From ZC4RG30 sp963777735 (lineage in GTDB: Bacteria; Pseudomonadota; Gammaproteobacteria; Steroidobacterales; Steroidobacteraceae): a DNA stretch of 64,000 bases. Below, in pieces: positions 26,425 to 35,945 of the stretch. The position numbers and the translations under genes were made by a program. The DNA is taken from contig CAVZRQ010000008.1 of the NCBI GenBank assembly GCA_963777735.1, positions 992,001-1,056,000 on the forward strand. The letters run 5' to 3'. The notes beneath the pieces are model-generated. The model was not told where the DNA came from. It searched no databases and saw nothing but the letters and a program-made list of their open reading frames with translations. Numbering within the stretch: the stretch's first letter is position 1; every line of letters begins with the position of its first letter.

Positions 26425-27670
26425 GGACCAGGTCCGCTCGCAGGTGACGTGCAGCCATGAAGAAATGCATCCCGGCCCAGAGATTGAACAACGGCACCAG
26501 CAACAGGCTCAGCCGCAACGAATCCGCTCCCGCCATCGGCGCCAGCAGATCGCTACTTACGCCGATCAACAGGGGCCCTAATCCCATGCCGATCATCGCC
26601 TTCGAGAACAGCAGCACCGCAGCCGCTACGGCGCGCATCTGGGGCGCAGCGAGTGCTTGCGCCGTTGCATAGGAGGGCCCGAAGAACACCAGGCTCAACA
26701 TGCTCGAAATCATGAAGGCCGCCGCCACTGCGGATCCGGACCCCATATAGCCCACCAACTGGACCGGAATCACTGCCAGGGTTGCGATACCGGGGACCCA
26801 CAATTGCCAGCGCTGCTCCCCATTCCGCCCACCGAGAAGGTCAGTGACATAGCCGCCGAGGAATGCACCTGCCAGCCCGGTGAAACCCATGATGGCAATC
26901 AGCCGCCCCACTTCTCCTCCCTCCCACCCATGCGAGCGCACCAGATAGGCAGGGTTGAAACTCGACGCGCTGTACATCGCAACCGAATGCAAGGCACAGG
27001 CCAGGCACAGGTGACGGAATGAAGGGCGCTCCCAGAGATGCCGGACCACGGCTGGAATCGTGGGCACATGGGTATTCGCGGCCGTCTGTTGAACGCGCGG
27101 AGGTTCTCTCACCGTAAAAAACAGCAGCGGCACCATCAGCAAACCAGGAGCGCCCGCCAGCAACAGGGTTCCGCGCCAGCCCAGATGCTCACTGCCCCAT
27201 CCACCGACAAGCCCTGCCAACATCACACCCACCGGTGCACCGAGCGAATAGATACCTAGCGCAGTCGCACGCTGGTTCGCCGGAAAATAGTCGGCCAGCA
27301 AGGAATGCGAAGCAGGATTCGCTCCTGCCTCACCGACACCGACACCGATGCGTGCGAGCAGTAACGCCGCAAAGCTGCCCGCAACACCACACAGCGCGGT
27401 CATCAGGGTCCACATGAACACCGACAGCACCAGCACATTGCGACGGTTCCAGCGATCCGCAAGCGATGCAATGGGTATGGCCAGAGTGGAGTAGAAGACT
27501 GCGAAGGCGAGGCCGCTCAGCAGACCCAGCTGGGTGTCGCTGGCGCCGAATTCCATCCGGATAGACTCGAGCAGCAGACTCAGCACCGATCGATCAAACG
27601 AATTCAGTGCATAGCCGGCAAGCAGGACAGCCAGCACATAACGGCGATAGCCAAGTCTCAATGAGTTCAT
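26408..27670 (-). CDS. MFS transporter, spinster/glycerophosphate-like (MHS/UhpC-type) family
   Basis: 420 residues, twelve predicted helices. The start ATG at 27670 gives MNSLRLGYRRYVLAVLLAGY, and then NSFDRSVLSLLLESI, LADRWNRRNVL (motif A) and GVGVGEAGANPASHSLLADYFP. That last segment is typical of spinster-like MFS carriers. It probably imports a small organic compound. It overlaps the TSUP gene at its end and faces the MocR regulator over a 153-base divergent gap, the usual place for regulator binding. No clear promoter could be picked out in the gap. Confidence 0.87.
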   Translation of the reverse strand: MNSLRLGYRRYVLAVLLAGYALNSFDRSVLSLLLESIRMEFGASDTQLGLLSGLAFAVFYSTLAIPIASLADRWNRRNVLVLSVFMWTLMTALCGVAGSFAALLLARIGVGVGEAGANPASHSLLADYFPANQRATALGIYSLGAPVGVMLAGLVGGWGSEHLGWRGTLLLAGAPGLLMVPLLFFTVREPPRVQQTAANTHVPTIPAVVRHLWERPSFRHLCLACALHSVAMYSASSFNPAYLVRSHGWEGGEVGRLIAIMGFTGLAGAFLGGYVTDLLGGRNGEQRWQLWVPGIATLAVIPVQLVGYMGSGSAVAAAFMISSMLSLVFFGPSYATAQALAAPQMRAVAAAVLLFSKAMIGMGLGPLLIGVSSDLLAPMAGADSLRLSLLLVPLFNLWAGMHFFMAARHLRADLVRGARG

Positions 27671-27823
27671 CGGCGGTCTGTCGCATAGCTCTGCGGGCCC
27701 CGACGATAGCCCAGTGCACGACCACCCTGCACTCGCCCGGCGGAAGCCCGACTATGTTGCCCATGCAGGTGGTTGCTGGCATTGTCTGCCCGGGCCTCAA
27801 GAAGCACGGGGGCGCCCAAGGCC

Positions 27824-29263
27824 ATGCCTCATCCTTCAGTCCATTCCTTGTCGGGCAGTCTTGCTCTGGACCGTCACTCGGAAGTTTCGCTCCAGGACCA
27901 GATCACCCATTTTTTTCGCAGCGCCATCGCTGACGGGCGAGTACGGGCCGGCAGGCGGGTGTCATCGTCGCGCCAGCTCGCGGTGGAGTTCGGCGTCTCG
28001 CGCACCACGGCCGTAGAGGCCTATGAACGACTGGTGTCGGAAGGGTATTTTGTGGCGCGTCCCGGCGCGGGCGTATTCATCGCCGACCCTTTACCCGAGT
28101 GTTTCGCGCCCGGTGCGAGCAGCGCCATCCCGCCCGCGCGGCTGCCGGACTTCACCCGGATGGATATGCGCAACTACCAGTTGCCACTGGCACCGGGCAT
28201 GCCGGCCATCGACAGATTTCCGTGGGCGACCTGGGCACGGATCACCAGCCAGATCTGTCGTGAGCGGCCATTGAATGCTGTCGGATACGGCGATCCACAA
28301 GGGGAACTGCCATTGCGCCGGGCCATCGCCGAGTATCTGGCGGCGGCGCGCGGCATTCTCTGCGATGCCAGCCAGATCGTCGTGCTGGCCGGGTCGGAGC
28401 AATCGCTTGAATTCATGCTGGGTCATGTCGCGACCCCGGGCTCCGCTGCGTGGTTCGAAGAGCCGGCTGGCCCCTACATCCGCACCTTGCTGCACAAGGC
28501 CGGCGTCACCGCCGTGCCCATCGACGTTGACGAGAACGGCATGGATGTCGGGCAAGCGTTGCGCAAGGCGCCGGAAGCCAGACTCGCCATCGTTTCTCCA
28601 ACGCATCAGTACCCCACCGGCGTGACCATGTCGCTCGAGCGGCGCCGCGAGCTGGTGGAGTGGTGTGAATCTTCAGGGGCATGGATCCTCGAGAGCGAGA
28701 TAGATGGCGACTACCGGTACACGCCGCGACCACTTGCACCGATCTACACGCTGTCCCGATCCCAACGCGTCTTCTATTGCGGGAGCCTGAGCAAACCACT
28801 GGCCCCGGGCCTGCGCACGAATTACGTGGTGGTGCCTGCCAGCCTGATGGGGAATCTGACACTGCGCATGACGCTGGTTCCGATGCTTACACAACTGGTT
28901 CTGGCGCGTTTCAATGCGGGCGGGCACCTGGCGCTGCACATGCGCCGCATGCGCACCCTGTATGCGCGGCGACGCAGCGTCCTCCTCGAAGTGCTGCGGG
29001 CGAAGACCTCGGACTACCTGCTCCTGCAGAAGGTCCCCGAGGGTGGGCTGCGGGTATCCACCGCGCTCAAGCATGACATCGATGATGTGCACATCTCCAA
29101 TCTCTGTCTCGCGGCGGGAATCAAAGTCGATCCGATGTCGATCTGCTGCACGGAACGCCGGCGCTCCGGCTTGATCATAGGCTTCGCATCCACTCCGGAA
29201 GATCGCATCCCTGCAGCGGTAGACGTATTGGCGACCGTGTTGCGGCGCGAACTGGACTTATAG
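27824..29263 (+). CDS. MocR-family regulator (GntR winged helix plus aminotransferase domain)
   Basis: 479 residues from the ATG at 27824. The N-terminal GntR winged helix (about 20-90) contains QDQITHFFRSAIADGR and FGVSRTTAVEAYERLVSEGY. A class I aminotransferase fold follows, with YGDPQGELPLRRAIAEYL, PTHQYPTGVTMSLERR, and the PLP-lysine motif YCGSLSKPLAPGLR. MocR proteins bind PLP and often an amino-compound effector, and regulate a neighbouring gene. Its divergent partners are an MFS and a TSUP transporter, so it may control an uptake or export system for an amine or amino acid. The effector is unknown. Confidence 0.93.
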   Translation: MPHPSVHSLSGSLALDRHSEVSLQDQITHFFRSAIADGRVRAGRRVSSSRQLAVEFGVSRTTAVEAYERLVSEGYFVARPGAGVFIADPLPECFAPGASSAIPPARLPDFTRMDMRNYQLPLAPGMPAIDRFPWATWARITSQICRERPLNAVGYGDPQGELPLRRAIAEYLAAARGILCDASQIVVLAGSEQSLEFMLGHVATPGSAAWFEEPAGPYIRTLLHKAGVTAVPIDVDENGMDVGQALRKAPEARLAIVSPTHQYPTGVTMSLERRRELVEWCESSGAWILESEIDGDYRYTPRPLAPIYTLSRSQRVFYCGSLSKPLAPGLRTNYVVVPASLMGNLTLRMTLVPMLTQLVLARFNAGGHLALHMRRMRTLYARRRSVLLEVLRAKTSDYLLLQKVPEGGLRVSTALKHDIDDVHISNLCLAAGIKVDPMSICCTERRRSGLIIGFASTPEDRIPAAVDVLATVLRRELDL

Positions 29264-29340
29264 TCGCCGCGCGGACTGGCTCTACAGGGGCAGTTCCGCG
29301 GCCTCTACCCTCACCGGCATCAGAAACAGGTGGGGGTCGC

Positions 29341-32300
29341 ATGCGTATTTCAATACTGGGTTCTCGTGCCGTGGCGGGAGCGGGCGTGCTGGGGTTGGCG
29401 CTGGCGCAGACCGGCACCGTGATTGCTGCCGATGCGGCGGACGACGAGACGCTGGAAGAGGTGGTCGTCACCGGCTCGCGCATTGCCAATGTTGGCATGA
29501 CCGCACCGACGCCCGTCACGGCAGTGACTACCGAAGAGCTCACGACGCTGTCGCCGAGCACCTTGATCTCCGCGCTGAGCCAGTTGCCGCAGTTCTACGG
29601 CAACACCAACAACGATGTGCGCAGCGGTTTCTTCAGTTCCCCGGGCGCGGGCAACCTGAACCTGCGCGGCCTGAACACGGGTGGCAGCGGTCGCACGCTG
29701 ACACTGCTGGATGGTCGACGGGTCGTGCCGGCCACGGGTTTTGGAAGCGTGGACATCAATATCCTGCCCTCGGCACTGGTGAAGCGCATCGAAACCGTAA
29801 CAGGGGGTGCCTCGGCAGCCTATGGAACCGACGCCGTCGCAGGCGCCGTGAATTTCATACTCGATACCCGCTACGAAGGCTGGCAGGTGAATGCGCAGGC
29901 GGGCAGCACCAGCCGCGGCGACCATGACAACATGCTGTACTCGGCCGCGTGGGGTGGCTCGATTGGCGAGCGTGCGCATCTGTTGGTCAGCGCCGAACAC
30001 TATCAGGCAGATCAGGTGGACAGCTTTTCCGAGCGTGGCTGGTACCAGGGTTATTCGCTGATTGCCAATCCTGCCGCCACGGCGGCAAACCCCTATCAAC
30101 CGGTATATGTCCCCCGCACGAACGTCGTGTCTGCCGTTGCCACCTTCGGCGGTCTCATCTGCGGCTCCACCGGGCCTGCCTGCAATATTCCCACCACATC
30201 CGCACTCTATCGTCGCTACTTCCAGCCGGATGGAACACTCGCCCCGTTTGTTCTCGGCGAGGGCACGAGCCCTGCTACCGCCGGCCAGCAATTCGGCGCG
30301 CATTCGATCGCCAACGGCGGTAGCGGCAATGACTCGACGGCCAGCCTGCTGGCGCTCGCCCCCAAGGCCCGACGCAGCAGCGCCTTCCTTTATCTCGATT
30401 ACGACGCCACACCCAACCTGAACCTGTACGTGCAGGGCCTTGCGGGCAAGGGCATGACCGACCAGCCGGATCACGGTGGCCGGTTTGCGGCGGTGAACGG
30501 CATCGACACCCGCATCACCATCCGACGCGAGAATCCTTTCCTGCCTGCAGCCGTGCGCCAGATCATGGTGAACGAGAACCTGACGTCCTTCCAGATGAGT
30601 CTCGTCGGCGACCGCACCACCCTGGGTCGCGAAAGCCGGTTGAAGCAGGACAACGACACGAAGTCCGGCACTCTCGGCTTTACCTGGAACATCGCGCAGG
30701 ACGGCCCGCTGAACGAGTGGCGGGTCAATGGATACGCCCAGCACGGCACAGCGGACAACAAGGGCTACCAGCAGGGCATCATCTTCAATCAGTTCTATGC
30801 GGCAGTGGATGCCGTTGTTGACCCGGCCAATGCCAATAACATTGTCTGCTACGCGGCGACGATCAACCCCGCCCGATACGGCGATTGCGTGCCACTTAAC
30901 CTCTTCGGTCAGGGCAATGCCTCCGATGCGGCCATCGACTACGTCACCCGCTTCGCAACTGGTGAGCAGATCAATACGCCACTGTACTTCCAGCCGGACG
31001 GTTACAACAGCGGCAAGACGGTCAGTTACACCAGCGGCCCAGGCAAGGTCTACAACACGCGGACGAAGCAGACGGTGTTCGACCTCGCCGCCAGTGGCAA
31101 GCTCTGGGATGGCTGGGCCGGACCGATCGCCGCGGCCATTGGTTTGAACTACCGCAAGGAAGAAATCGAGCAGATCGTCTACGACCCGAGCAACCCCGCC
31201 AGCGACCCGGCCATCTTTCCGGCGACGGGGGATCCGGCGCTGCGCGGCTCACCTTCGTACGCCAATACACGGACCTCCATGGTGCAGAACTCCACGGTGG
31301 CCAATGTGCATGGCACTTACGACGTGAAGGAAGCCTTCACCGAAGTGCAGGTTCCGCTGCTCTCCGGCAAGCGCGGCGCAGAACAATTGAATCTGCTGGC
31401 CGCCGCACGGCTGGCGAACTATGAAGGGAGCGGCAACGTCTGGTCGTGGAAGACGGGTCTGGATTGGCAGGTCATCGACAGCCTGCGCCTGCGCAGCACG
31501 GTATCGCGCGATCTGCGTGCGGCGACGCTGCTGGAACGCTTCAACCAGACAGGTGGCGTGGGTACCGTCACGGACCGTTTCTGGCTGGTCGGCGGGGTTG
31601 CCCAGTCGCACGCCATATCGACCCGTTCCGGAGGCAATCCCGAACTCGATCCGGAGACTTCCAATACCTACACCTATGGCCTCGTGTTCCAGCCTCGCGC
31701 ATTGCCGGGATTCTCCACTTCGGTGGATTACTGGGACGTGGACATCAGCGGCGCCATCGGCAACCTTGGGGTGCAACGCATTGTCGATGACTGCTTCAAT
31801 GGTGGCGGCACGGGCGGCGTGTGCGGCCTGATCACCTTCGATGCGGATGGCCATGTTGCACAGGTCAGGAACATCACGCAGAACATTGCTGCCGCAGCAG
31901 GCCGGGGTCTCGACGTGGAAGTCGGGTACCGGCGCCCCATCAGCCTGTTCCGGGAAGGTGGAGAGAATCTGGGGATGCGTATCTTCTGGTCGCACCTCAT
32001 CGAGAATGCGACACAGACTGATCGCACCAACGCTACCACGTACCTGAACGTGGCCGGTCAGGTGGGCGCCGGTGTGCTGCCAGATGAAGCCGTGACGGCG
32101 ACGCTGGGCTATTCGGCAGGCCAGTTTGAACTCAACTTGTCGGCGCGCTTCATCAGCGATGGCGTGATCAACAAGACCTACAACCGGCCAAACAGGCGTC
32201 CGGAAGTCGCGGACAACACGATCGGCTCGGTGACCTACTTCAATCTCCAGACCGGATATTCATGGGACGTGAGCGGCGGAAAGCTGGAACTGTACGGCAA

Positions 32301-32448
32301 CGTCCAGAACCTCTTCGACAGGGATCCACCCATGATCCCCTCACTCTTTGACAGCAGCCTGGGTCAGGCTGGCAACGGAGGCACCAACTCCGGTTTGTAC
32401 GATCTGCTTGGCCGGCGCTTCACGATTGGCGTGAAGTTCCGGCACTGA
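29341..32448 (+). CDS. TonB-dependent receptor
   Basis: 1035 residues. The signal peptide ends near VIAAD, followed by the TonB box region (LEEVVVTGSRI) and a plug domain (about 60-190) with LNTGGSGRTLTLLDGRR and ASAAYGTDAVAGAVNFI. The remaining 800 residues are the 22-strand barrel, ending in FTIGVKFRH with a C-terminal aromatic-His pattern. It sits in the outer membrane and imports a bulky or scarce substrate using TonB/ExbBD, which are not encoded in the window. Its stop codon overlaps by one base (TGATG) the start of the phosphatase gene, suggesting that the two share a phosphorylated substrate. The 77-base gap upstream holds nothing I can recognise. Confidence 0.95.
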   Translation: MRISILGSRAVAGAGVLGLALAQTGTVIAADAADDETLEEVVVTGSRIANVGMTAPTPVTAVTTEELTTLSPSTLISALSQLPQFYGNTNNDVRSGFFSSPGAGNLNLRGLNTGGSGRTLTLLDGRRVVPATGFGSVDINILPSALVKRIETVTGGASAAYGTDAVAGAVNFILDTRYEGWQVNAQAGSTSRGDHDNMLYSAAWGGSIGERAHLLVSAEHYQADQVDSFSERGWYQGYSLIANPAATAANPYQPVYVPRTNVVSAVATFGGLICGSTGPACNIPTTSALYRRYFQPDGTLAPFVLGEGTSPATAGQQFGAHSIANGGSGNDSTASLLALAPKARRSSAFLYLDYDATPNLNLYVQGLAGKGMTDQPDHGGRFAAVNGIDTRITIRRENPFLPAAVRQIMVNENLTSFQMSLVGDRTTLGRESRLKQDNDTKSGTLGFTWNIAQDGPLNEWRVNGYAQHGTADNKGYQQGIIFNQFYAAVDAVVDPANANNIVCYAATINPARYGDCVPLNLFGQGNASDAAIDYVTRFATGEQINTPLYFQPDGYNSGKTVSYTSGPGKVYNTRTKQTVFDLAASGKLWDGWAGPIAAAIGLNYRKEEIEQIVYDPSNPASDPAIFPATGDPALRGSPSYANTRTSMVQNSTVANVHGTYDVKEAFTEVQVPLLSGKRGAEQLNLLAAARLANYEGSGNVWSWKTGLDWQVIDSLRLRSTVSRDLRAATLLERFNQTGGVGTVTDRFWLVGGVAQSHAISTRSGGNPELDPETSNTYTYGLVFQPRALPGFSTSVDYWDVDISGAIGNLGVQRIVDDCFNGGGTGGVCGLITFDADGHVAQVRNITQNIAAAAGRGLDVEVGYRRPISLFREGGENLGMRIFWSHLIENATQTDRTNATTYLNVAGQVGAGVLPDEAVTATLGYSAGQFELNLSARFISDGVINKTYNRPNRRPEVADNTIGSVTYFNLQTGYSWDVSGGKLELYGNVQNLFDRDPPMIPSLFDSSLGQAGNGGTNSGLYDLLGRRFTIGVKFRH

Positions 32449-33275
32449 TGGCGCTCGGCGCGGTCGGCACGGGCTGCATCGTGGCATTCACCGCCACGCT
32501 GGTGCTGACGGCTTGTGCCGGAAGGGGTGAACTTGCATCGAATAACCGGGCGTACCCCCTCCCGGCCAGCTTCGATGCAACGCGTGTCTTGTCACCGCCT
32601 CCGGAAGACCAAACCGCACTGCTGCGCGATCTGGAGGCGGTGCGCGCAGCACAGATTGCGCGCACCGCCGAGCAGGCCGCGCACGCGGAAGAAAGCAGCG
32701 CCGTGGATGTATTTCTGTTCAATTCGGTCCTGGGGCCCGGCTTTGTCGCCGAACGGTTGCCGAAAACCGCAGATTTCTTCGGACGCGTCTACCGCAGCGC
32801 GCTTCCCTATCTGCAGACAACGAAGGATTGCTGGAGCCGGCCCCGCCCTTTCGTAACCGACCCGACACTGGCACCACTCGCCAGGGCACTGGCCAGCACG
32901 CGCCTGCGTTCCACGCCCCCGGGTGAACCCCCTTTATCAACACCAGCGCCATCTCTGGCTGCGGATTCACCCTGCAAGGGATCATCCCCGGACGTTCTCT
33001 ACAGCCCTTCTTACCCCAGTGGCCATGCGACGGTCGGCGCGATGATGGCGATCCTGCTGGCAGAGATGGTGCCCGAGCAGCGTGTGGCGTTATTCACCCG
33101 TGGCTGGGCCTATGGTGATGCCCGCGTCGTCAGCGGAGTGCATTTCCCAAGTGACATCGAGGCTGGTCGCATTCTGGGATCGATTCTGGTTGAACTGCTG
33201 CACCAGAGCCCCTCCTTTCGGGCAGACCTCGACGCCTCGCGCAAGGAGTTGCGCCAGGCACTTGGCTATCCCTGA
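32448..33275 (+). CDS. PAP2/class A acid phosphatase-like lipoprotein
   Basis: 275 residues; the leader ends at lipobox LTAC. The three class A non-specific acid phosphatase motifs are present: KDCWSRPRPF (K-x6-RP), SYPSGHAT (PSGH), and ARVVSGVHFPSD (R-x5-H-x3-D, with Ala replacing the usual Ser before Arg). It should release phosphate from organic phosphoesters in the periplasm. The start overlaps the receptor stop by one base. The lipid anchor is unusual for soluble class A enzymes. Confidence 0.9.
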   Translation: MALGAVGTGCIVAFTATLVLTACAGRGELASNNRAYPLPASFDATRVLSPPPEDQTALLRDLEAVRAAQIARTAEQAAHAEESSAVDVFLFNSVLGPGFVAERLPKTADFFGRVYRSALPYLQTTKDCWSRPRPFVTDPTLAPLARALASTRLRSTPPGEPPLSTPAPSLAADSPCKGSSPDVLYSPSYPSGHATVGAMMAILLAEMVPEQRVALFTRGWAYGDARVVSGVHFPSDIEAGRILGSILVELLHQSPSFRADLDASRKELRQALGYP

Positions 33276-33286
33276 AGCGAGGTTTA

Positions 33287-34285
33287 CTAGCGGACGTCCT
33301 GGATCACATCCGAGGTTGAAGCTTCCCAGGTGCTCCAGCCAGAGGGAATGCCGTAGGGCGCCTGGTGGAATATCGCCTCGATGCGCGAAATCTGGCCCTT
33401 CTCTATCTTGAACAGCTCGGCAAGCTGCCATGTCCAGTTGATGTTGTCGTGATCGAAGAAAGCAAACGCAAACACAATACCTTTCTCGCGATCGACCGCC
33501 ACGAAGCGGCGGTCGCGCACCTTGGAAACCACACCCTTCAAGGCCACCTCGAACTGCTTCTTGCAAGTCATGCGGCCGCGCTTCTGGGTTTCCGGATCGA
33601 GCAGATTGGCAAGAACGTCGACGCCATTCTCGAAACGGATGCAGTTGTCGGTGAAGGGGTAGTAACCCTTGCCATCGTTCTGCTGCAGACCGGTGAAGTA
33701 GGCATTGGCGGTGCTCACCAGCTCTTCGCGGGTGGCGCGTTCACTCGCGGGGATGTCGGCGGCGAAGTGCGCATGCGGCTTGCCCATTTTCTCGACGGCA
33801 TCGCCAGTGTTCCCGAAGGGTGAGCTGCTGGCGGCCTCGCCCCCACCTCCGAACAGATTGGTGGCGGGGCGCGACACCAGTTGCTCCACTTCGGTGATCA
33901 ACCCGTTGCGGATCTTCAGGCGCAGGGAATAGCCCACCACGCGTTTGTCCGTGGCGGTGCGACCTCGCTCATGCATCGTGCCGAGGAAGGCCACTTGCTG
34001 GGTCTCCGGATCGGGCACGTAGAAGCTGTACGTGCCTCGCGCCGTGGAGAGGTGCCAACTGCCTTCCTTGCCGAACGGCAGGCGGATGCCGTTCTCCGTG
34101 AACTTCAGGTCGCGGGCGAAGAGTCTGTCGCTGGTGTCACGCGCCAGCATGGCGGTGAGATAGCGGTCTACATAGGCGTTGAGGCAGTTGCGGTCACAGG
34201 CCGGCGCGGTGCGCGGTGACTGGGCCGCCGCCGGGAGGGTCGTCGCCAGCACCGCGATCAAAGTCCATGCGCATTGCTTGCTCAT
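33287..34285 (-). CDS. secreted SnoaL/NTF2-like protein, CDRxCL family
   Basis: 332 residues from the ATG at 34285, which follows AAGGATGGGATCC; the frame is open to 34384. Signal peptide ends PAAAQ. The mature protein begins APACDRNCLNAYVDRYLTAM, the same motif as both modules of the protein at 15621. There are two NTF2-like halves: the first about 30-165, the second about 190-330 with RFENGVDVL, VAVDREKGIVFAF and FKIEKGQISRIEA. The final strand layout matches SnoaL proteins. Convergent with the phosphatase gene (11 bases). Function unknown. Confidence 0.8.
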   Translation of the reverse strand: MSKQCAWTLIAVLATTLPAAAQSPRTAPACDRNCLNAYVDRYLTAMLARDTSDRLFARDLKFTENGIRLPFGKEGSWHLSTARGTYSFYVPDPETQQVAFLGTMHERGRTATDKRVVGYSLRLKIRNGLITEVEQLVSRPATNLFGGGGEAASSSPFGNTGDAVEKMGKPHAHFAADIPASERATREELVSTANAYFTGLQQNDGKGYYPFTDNCIRFENGVDVLANLLDPETQKRGRMTCKKQFEVALKGVVSKVRDRRFVAVDREKGIVFAFAFFDHDNINWTWQLAELFKIEKGQISRIEAIFHQAPYGIPSGWSTWEASTSDVIQDVR

Positions 34286-34471
34286 CAGGATCCCATCCTT
34301 GTTGTTGAGGCTGCTCGCGAGGTTACGCGGTGCAGAATAGATGTTATCGGAGGCCGGCAGGGCTGTCGCCGCACCGCAGCGCACAAGACCACACTGACGC
34401 AGGACCTCAAGTCAGGTGGCGGTCAGCCGTTACTCATCAGGAATCCATCCAACCCGGCGAGGCATCTGCAA

Positions 34472-34909
34472 ATGAGTTCCGATTTCATCTGGGATCCCGC
34501 GAAACTGGCCCTGAACGTCGAAGAGATGGATGCAGAGCATCGCCGCCTCATTGACCTCATGAACCGGCTGCAACAGGTGGTCAACCGTGGCGCTCCCGCC
34601 GTCGATCAGGGCAAGGCCTTTGCTGCGCTGGCAGATTTCACGGAGAGACACTTCATGCACGAAGAAGCGTACATGACGCGTGTCGGATATCCGGGCCTGG
34701 GCGTGCACCAGGGTGTGCACCGCAATCTCATGGCCAAGCTGAACCAGCACGCCCGGCAGTTCAAGGACAGTGGCGCCTTCACGAACGACCTGTTCGTGTT
34801 TCTGCATATGTGGCTGCGCGCCCATATCTGCGGCGTGGACACCAAATATGCCGCACATGTGCACGCGGCGGAGGCTGCTGGCGACGCAACCGAAATCACT
34901 CGCAACTGA
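34472..34909 (+). CDS. bacteriohemerythrin
   Basis: 145 residues from the ATG at 34472; the upstream open frame from 34274 is not convincing. It binds O2 with a di-iron centre in a four-helix bundle. The iron ligands are in place: EMDAEHRRLIDLM, HFMHEEAYM (HxxxE), HQGVHRNLMAKL (HxxxH) and HMWLRAHICGVDTKY (HxxxxD). The size matches single-domain bacteriohemerythrins. It probably stores or delivers oxygen, or senses oxygen, in the cytoplasm. Divergent from the SnoaL-type gene at 33287. Confidence 0.94.
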   Translation: MSSDFIWDPAKLALNVEEMDAEHRRLIDLMNRLQQVVNRGAPAVDQGKAFAALADFTERHFMHEEAYMTRVGYPGLGVHQGVHRNLMAKLNQHARQFKDSGAFTNDLFVFLHMWLRAHICGVDTKYAAHVHAAEAAGDATEITRN

Positions 34910-34962
34910 CTGCCGCTACCCGGATGGTTGTTCTTCCGGCTTCCAGGGCTGCACCGGATTGG

Positions 34963-35301
34963 TCATTCTCGATGAGGGTCACTCTTTGCCTGTGCAGGAA
35001 GTTTCACTTCTTGCGCCGGGCGGTTTGGAATCACGGTGCCTTCGATGACATCACGCTGATCGAACTGCTGGCGCATCTGACGGCGCAGGTGCCGGGTCTT
35101 CCAGAGGAAGAAGCCCAGAAACAGCAACGCGATGGCAAAGGCCACTGCAAAGAAGAAGACCGAGACCACGAACGCGCCGACGAATAGCGCACCACCCGCG
35201 ACAACGGCTATTGCTCTGGCAAGGAAGTTCTTCACGGCGATTTTCTGTGCCAGTCGTATGATCCTGGGCGCGAAACCTGCACCTCGGCATCCATGAGCCA
35301 T
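34963..35301 (-). CDS. small membrane protein (112 aa)
   Basis: The open frame extends to 35661, but only its last 112 codons (ATG 35301) look coding: the rest is antisense to the DUF3237 gene and has no protein character. There is one long hydrophobic stretch, possibly two helices (about 30-72, ARAIAVVAGGALF to LFLGFFLW), followed by a basic cytoplasmic tail (KTRHLRRQMRQQ). It could be a membrane anchor or stabilising subunit. No family recognised. Confidence 0.5.
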   Translation of the reverse strand: MAHGCRGAGFAPRIIRLAQKIAVKNFLARAIAVVAGGALFVGAFVVSVFFFAVAFAIALLFLGFFLWKTRHLRRQMRQQFDQRDVIEGTVIPNRPAQEVKLPAQAKSDPHRE

Positions 35302-35356
35302 TCGAGTCGAATCGGATCGGGCATCTGGGGCGTTCCCTTTGCGATAGCATGCGGAT

Positions 35357-35914
35357 ATGAACAAACACATCATATCCATCAGCCTGTGCCTGATCACGGG
35401 CCTGTTCGCGGAGCCGCTGCTCGCGGCGCAGGAAAGCCGGGCTGTCGCAGCGCCTCCGGCACCGCCGCTGGTATTTGCCTTCGAACTCCGCGCCACGGTG
35501 GGCGACCCTGTCGTCATCGGTGAAGTGCCGCACGGCCTGCGGCGTATCGTGGCCATCACCGGTGGCACGGTGCGCGGCCCGCTGATGAATGGCGTGGTGG
35601 TGCCGAACAGTGGTGCCGACTGGCAGCTGATCCAACCCGACGGATTCTCCGAGCTCGACACGCGCTACACGCTGCGGACAGCGGCTGGTGAGCTCGTTTA
35701 TGTGCAGAACGTGGGGATCCGCCACGCGCCGCCGGAAGTCATGCAGCGGCTCAACGCGGGGCAGATCGTCGATCCGAAACTCGTCTATTTCCGCACGGTG
35801 CCAAAGTTCGAGACCGCGGCACCGGCGCTGCAATGGCTGGCGCGCAGTGTGTTTGTGGGCGTGGGCGAGCGCTCCCCGAACGAAGTCATCGTGCGGTTTT
35901 ATCGTCTCGAGTAG
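35357..35914 (+). CDS. secreted DUF3237 family protein
   Basis: 185 residues with signal peptide MNKHIISISLCLITGLFAEP to about LAAQ. The mature part has FAFELRATVGDPVVIGEVPHGLRR, GGTVRGPLMNGVVVPNSGADW, and LDTRYTLRTAAGELVYVQNVG, the DUF3237 core, ending YFRTVPKFETAAPALQWL. DUF3237 proteins form a small beta-barrel and often accompany catabolic genes; none has a firm activity. It faces the small membrane protein divergently. A GST gene follows on the opposite strand after 31 bases. Confidence 0.92.
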   Translation: MNKHIISISLCLITGLFAEPLLAAQESRAVAAPPAPPLVFAFELRATVGDPVVIGEVPHGLRRIVAITGGTVRGPLMNGVVVPNSGADWQLIQPDGFSELDTRYTLRTAAGELVYVQNVGIRHAPPEVMQRLNAGQIVDPKLVYFRTVPKFETAAPALQWLARSVFVGVGERSPNEVIVRFYRLE

Positions 35915-35945
35915 GGCGAAAAAACGACGGGCGAACTGTTGCTCG

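Noticed and set aside
34963..35661. 232-codon version of the small membrane protein
   Set aside because: Its first 120 codons are antisense to the DUF3237 gene and not protein-like; only the C-terminal part from 35301 is supported.
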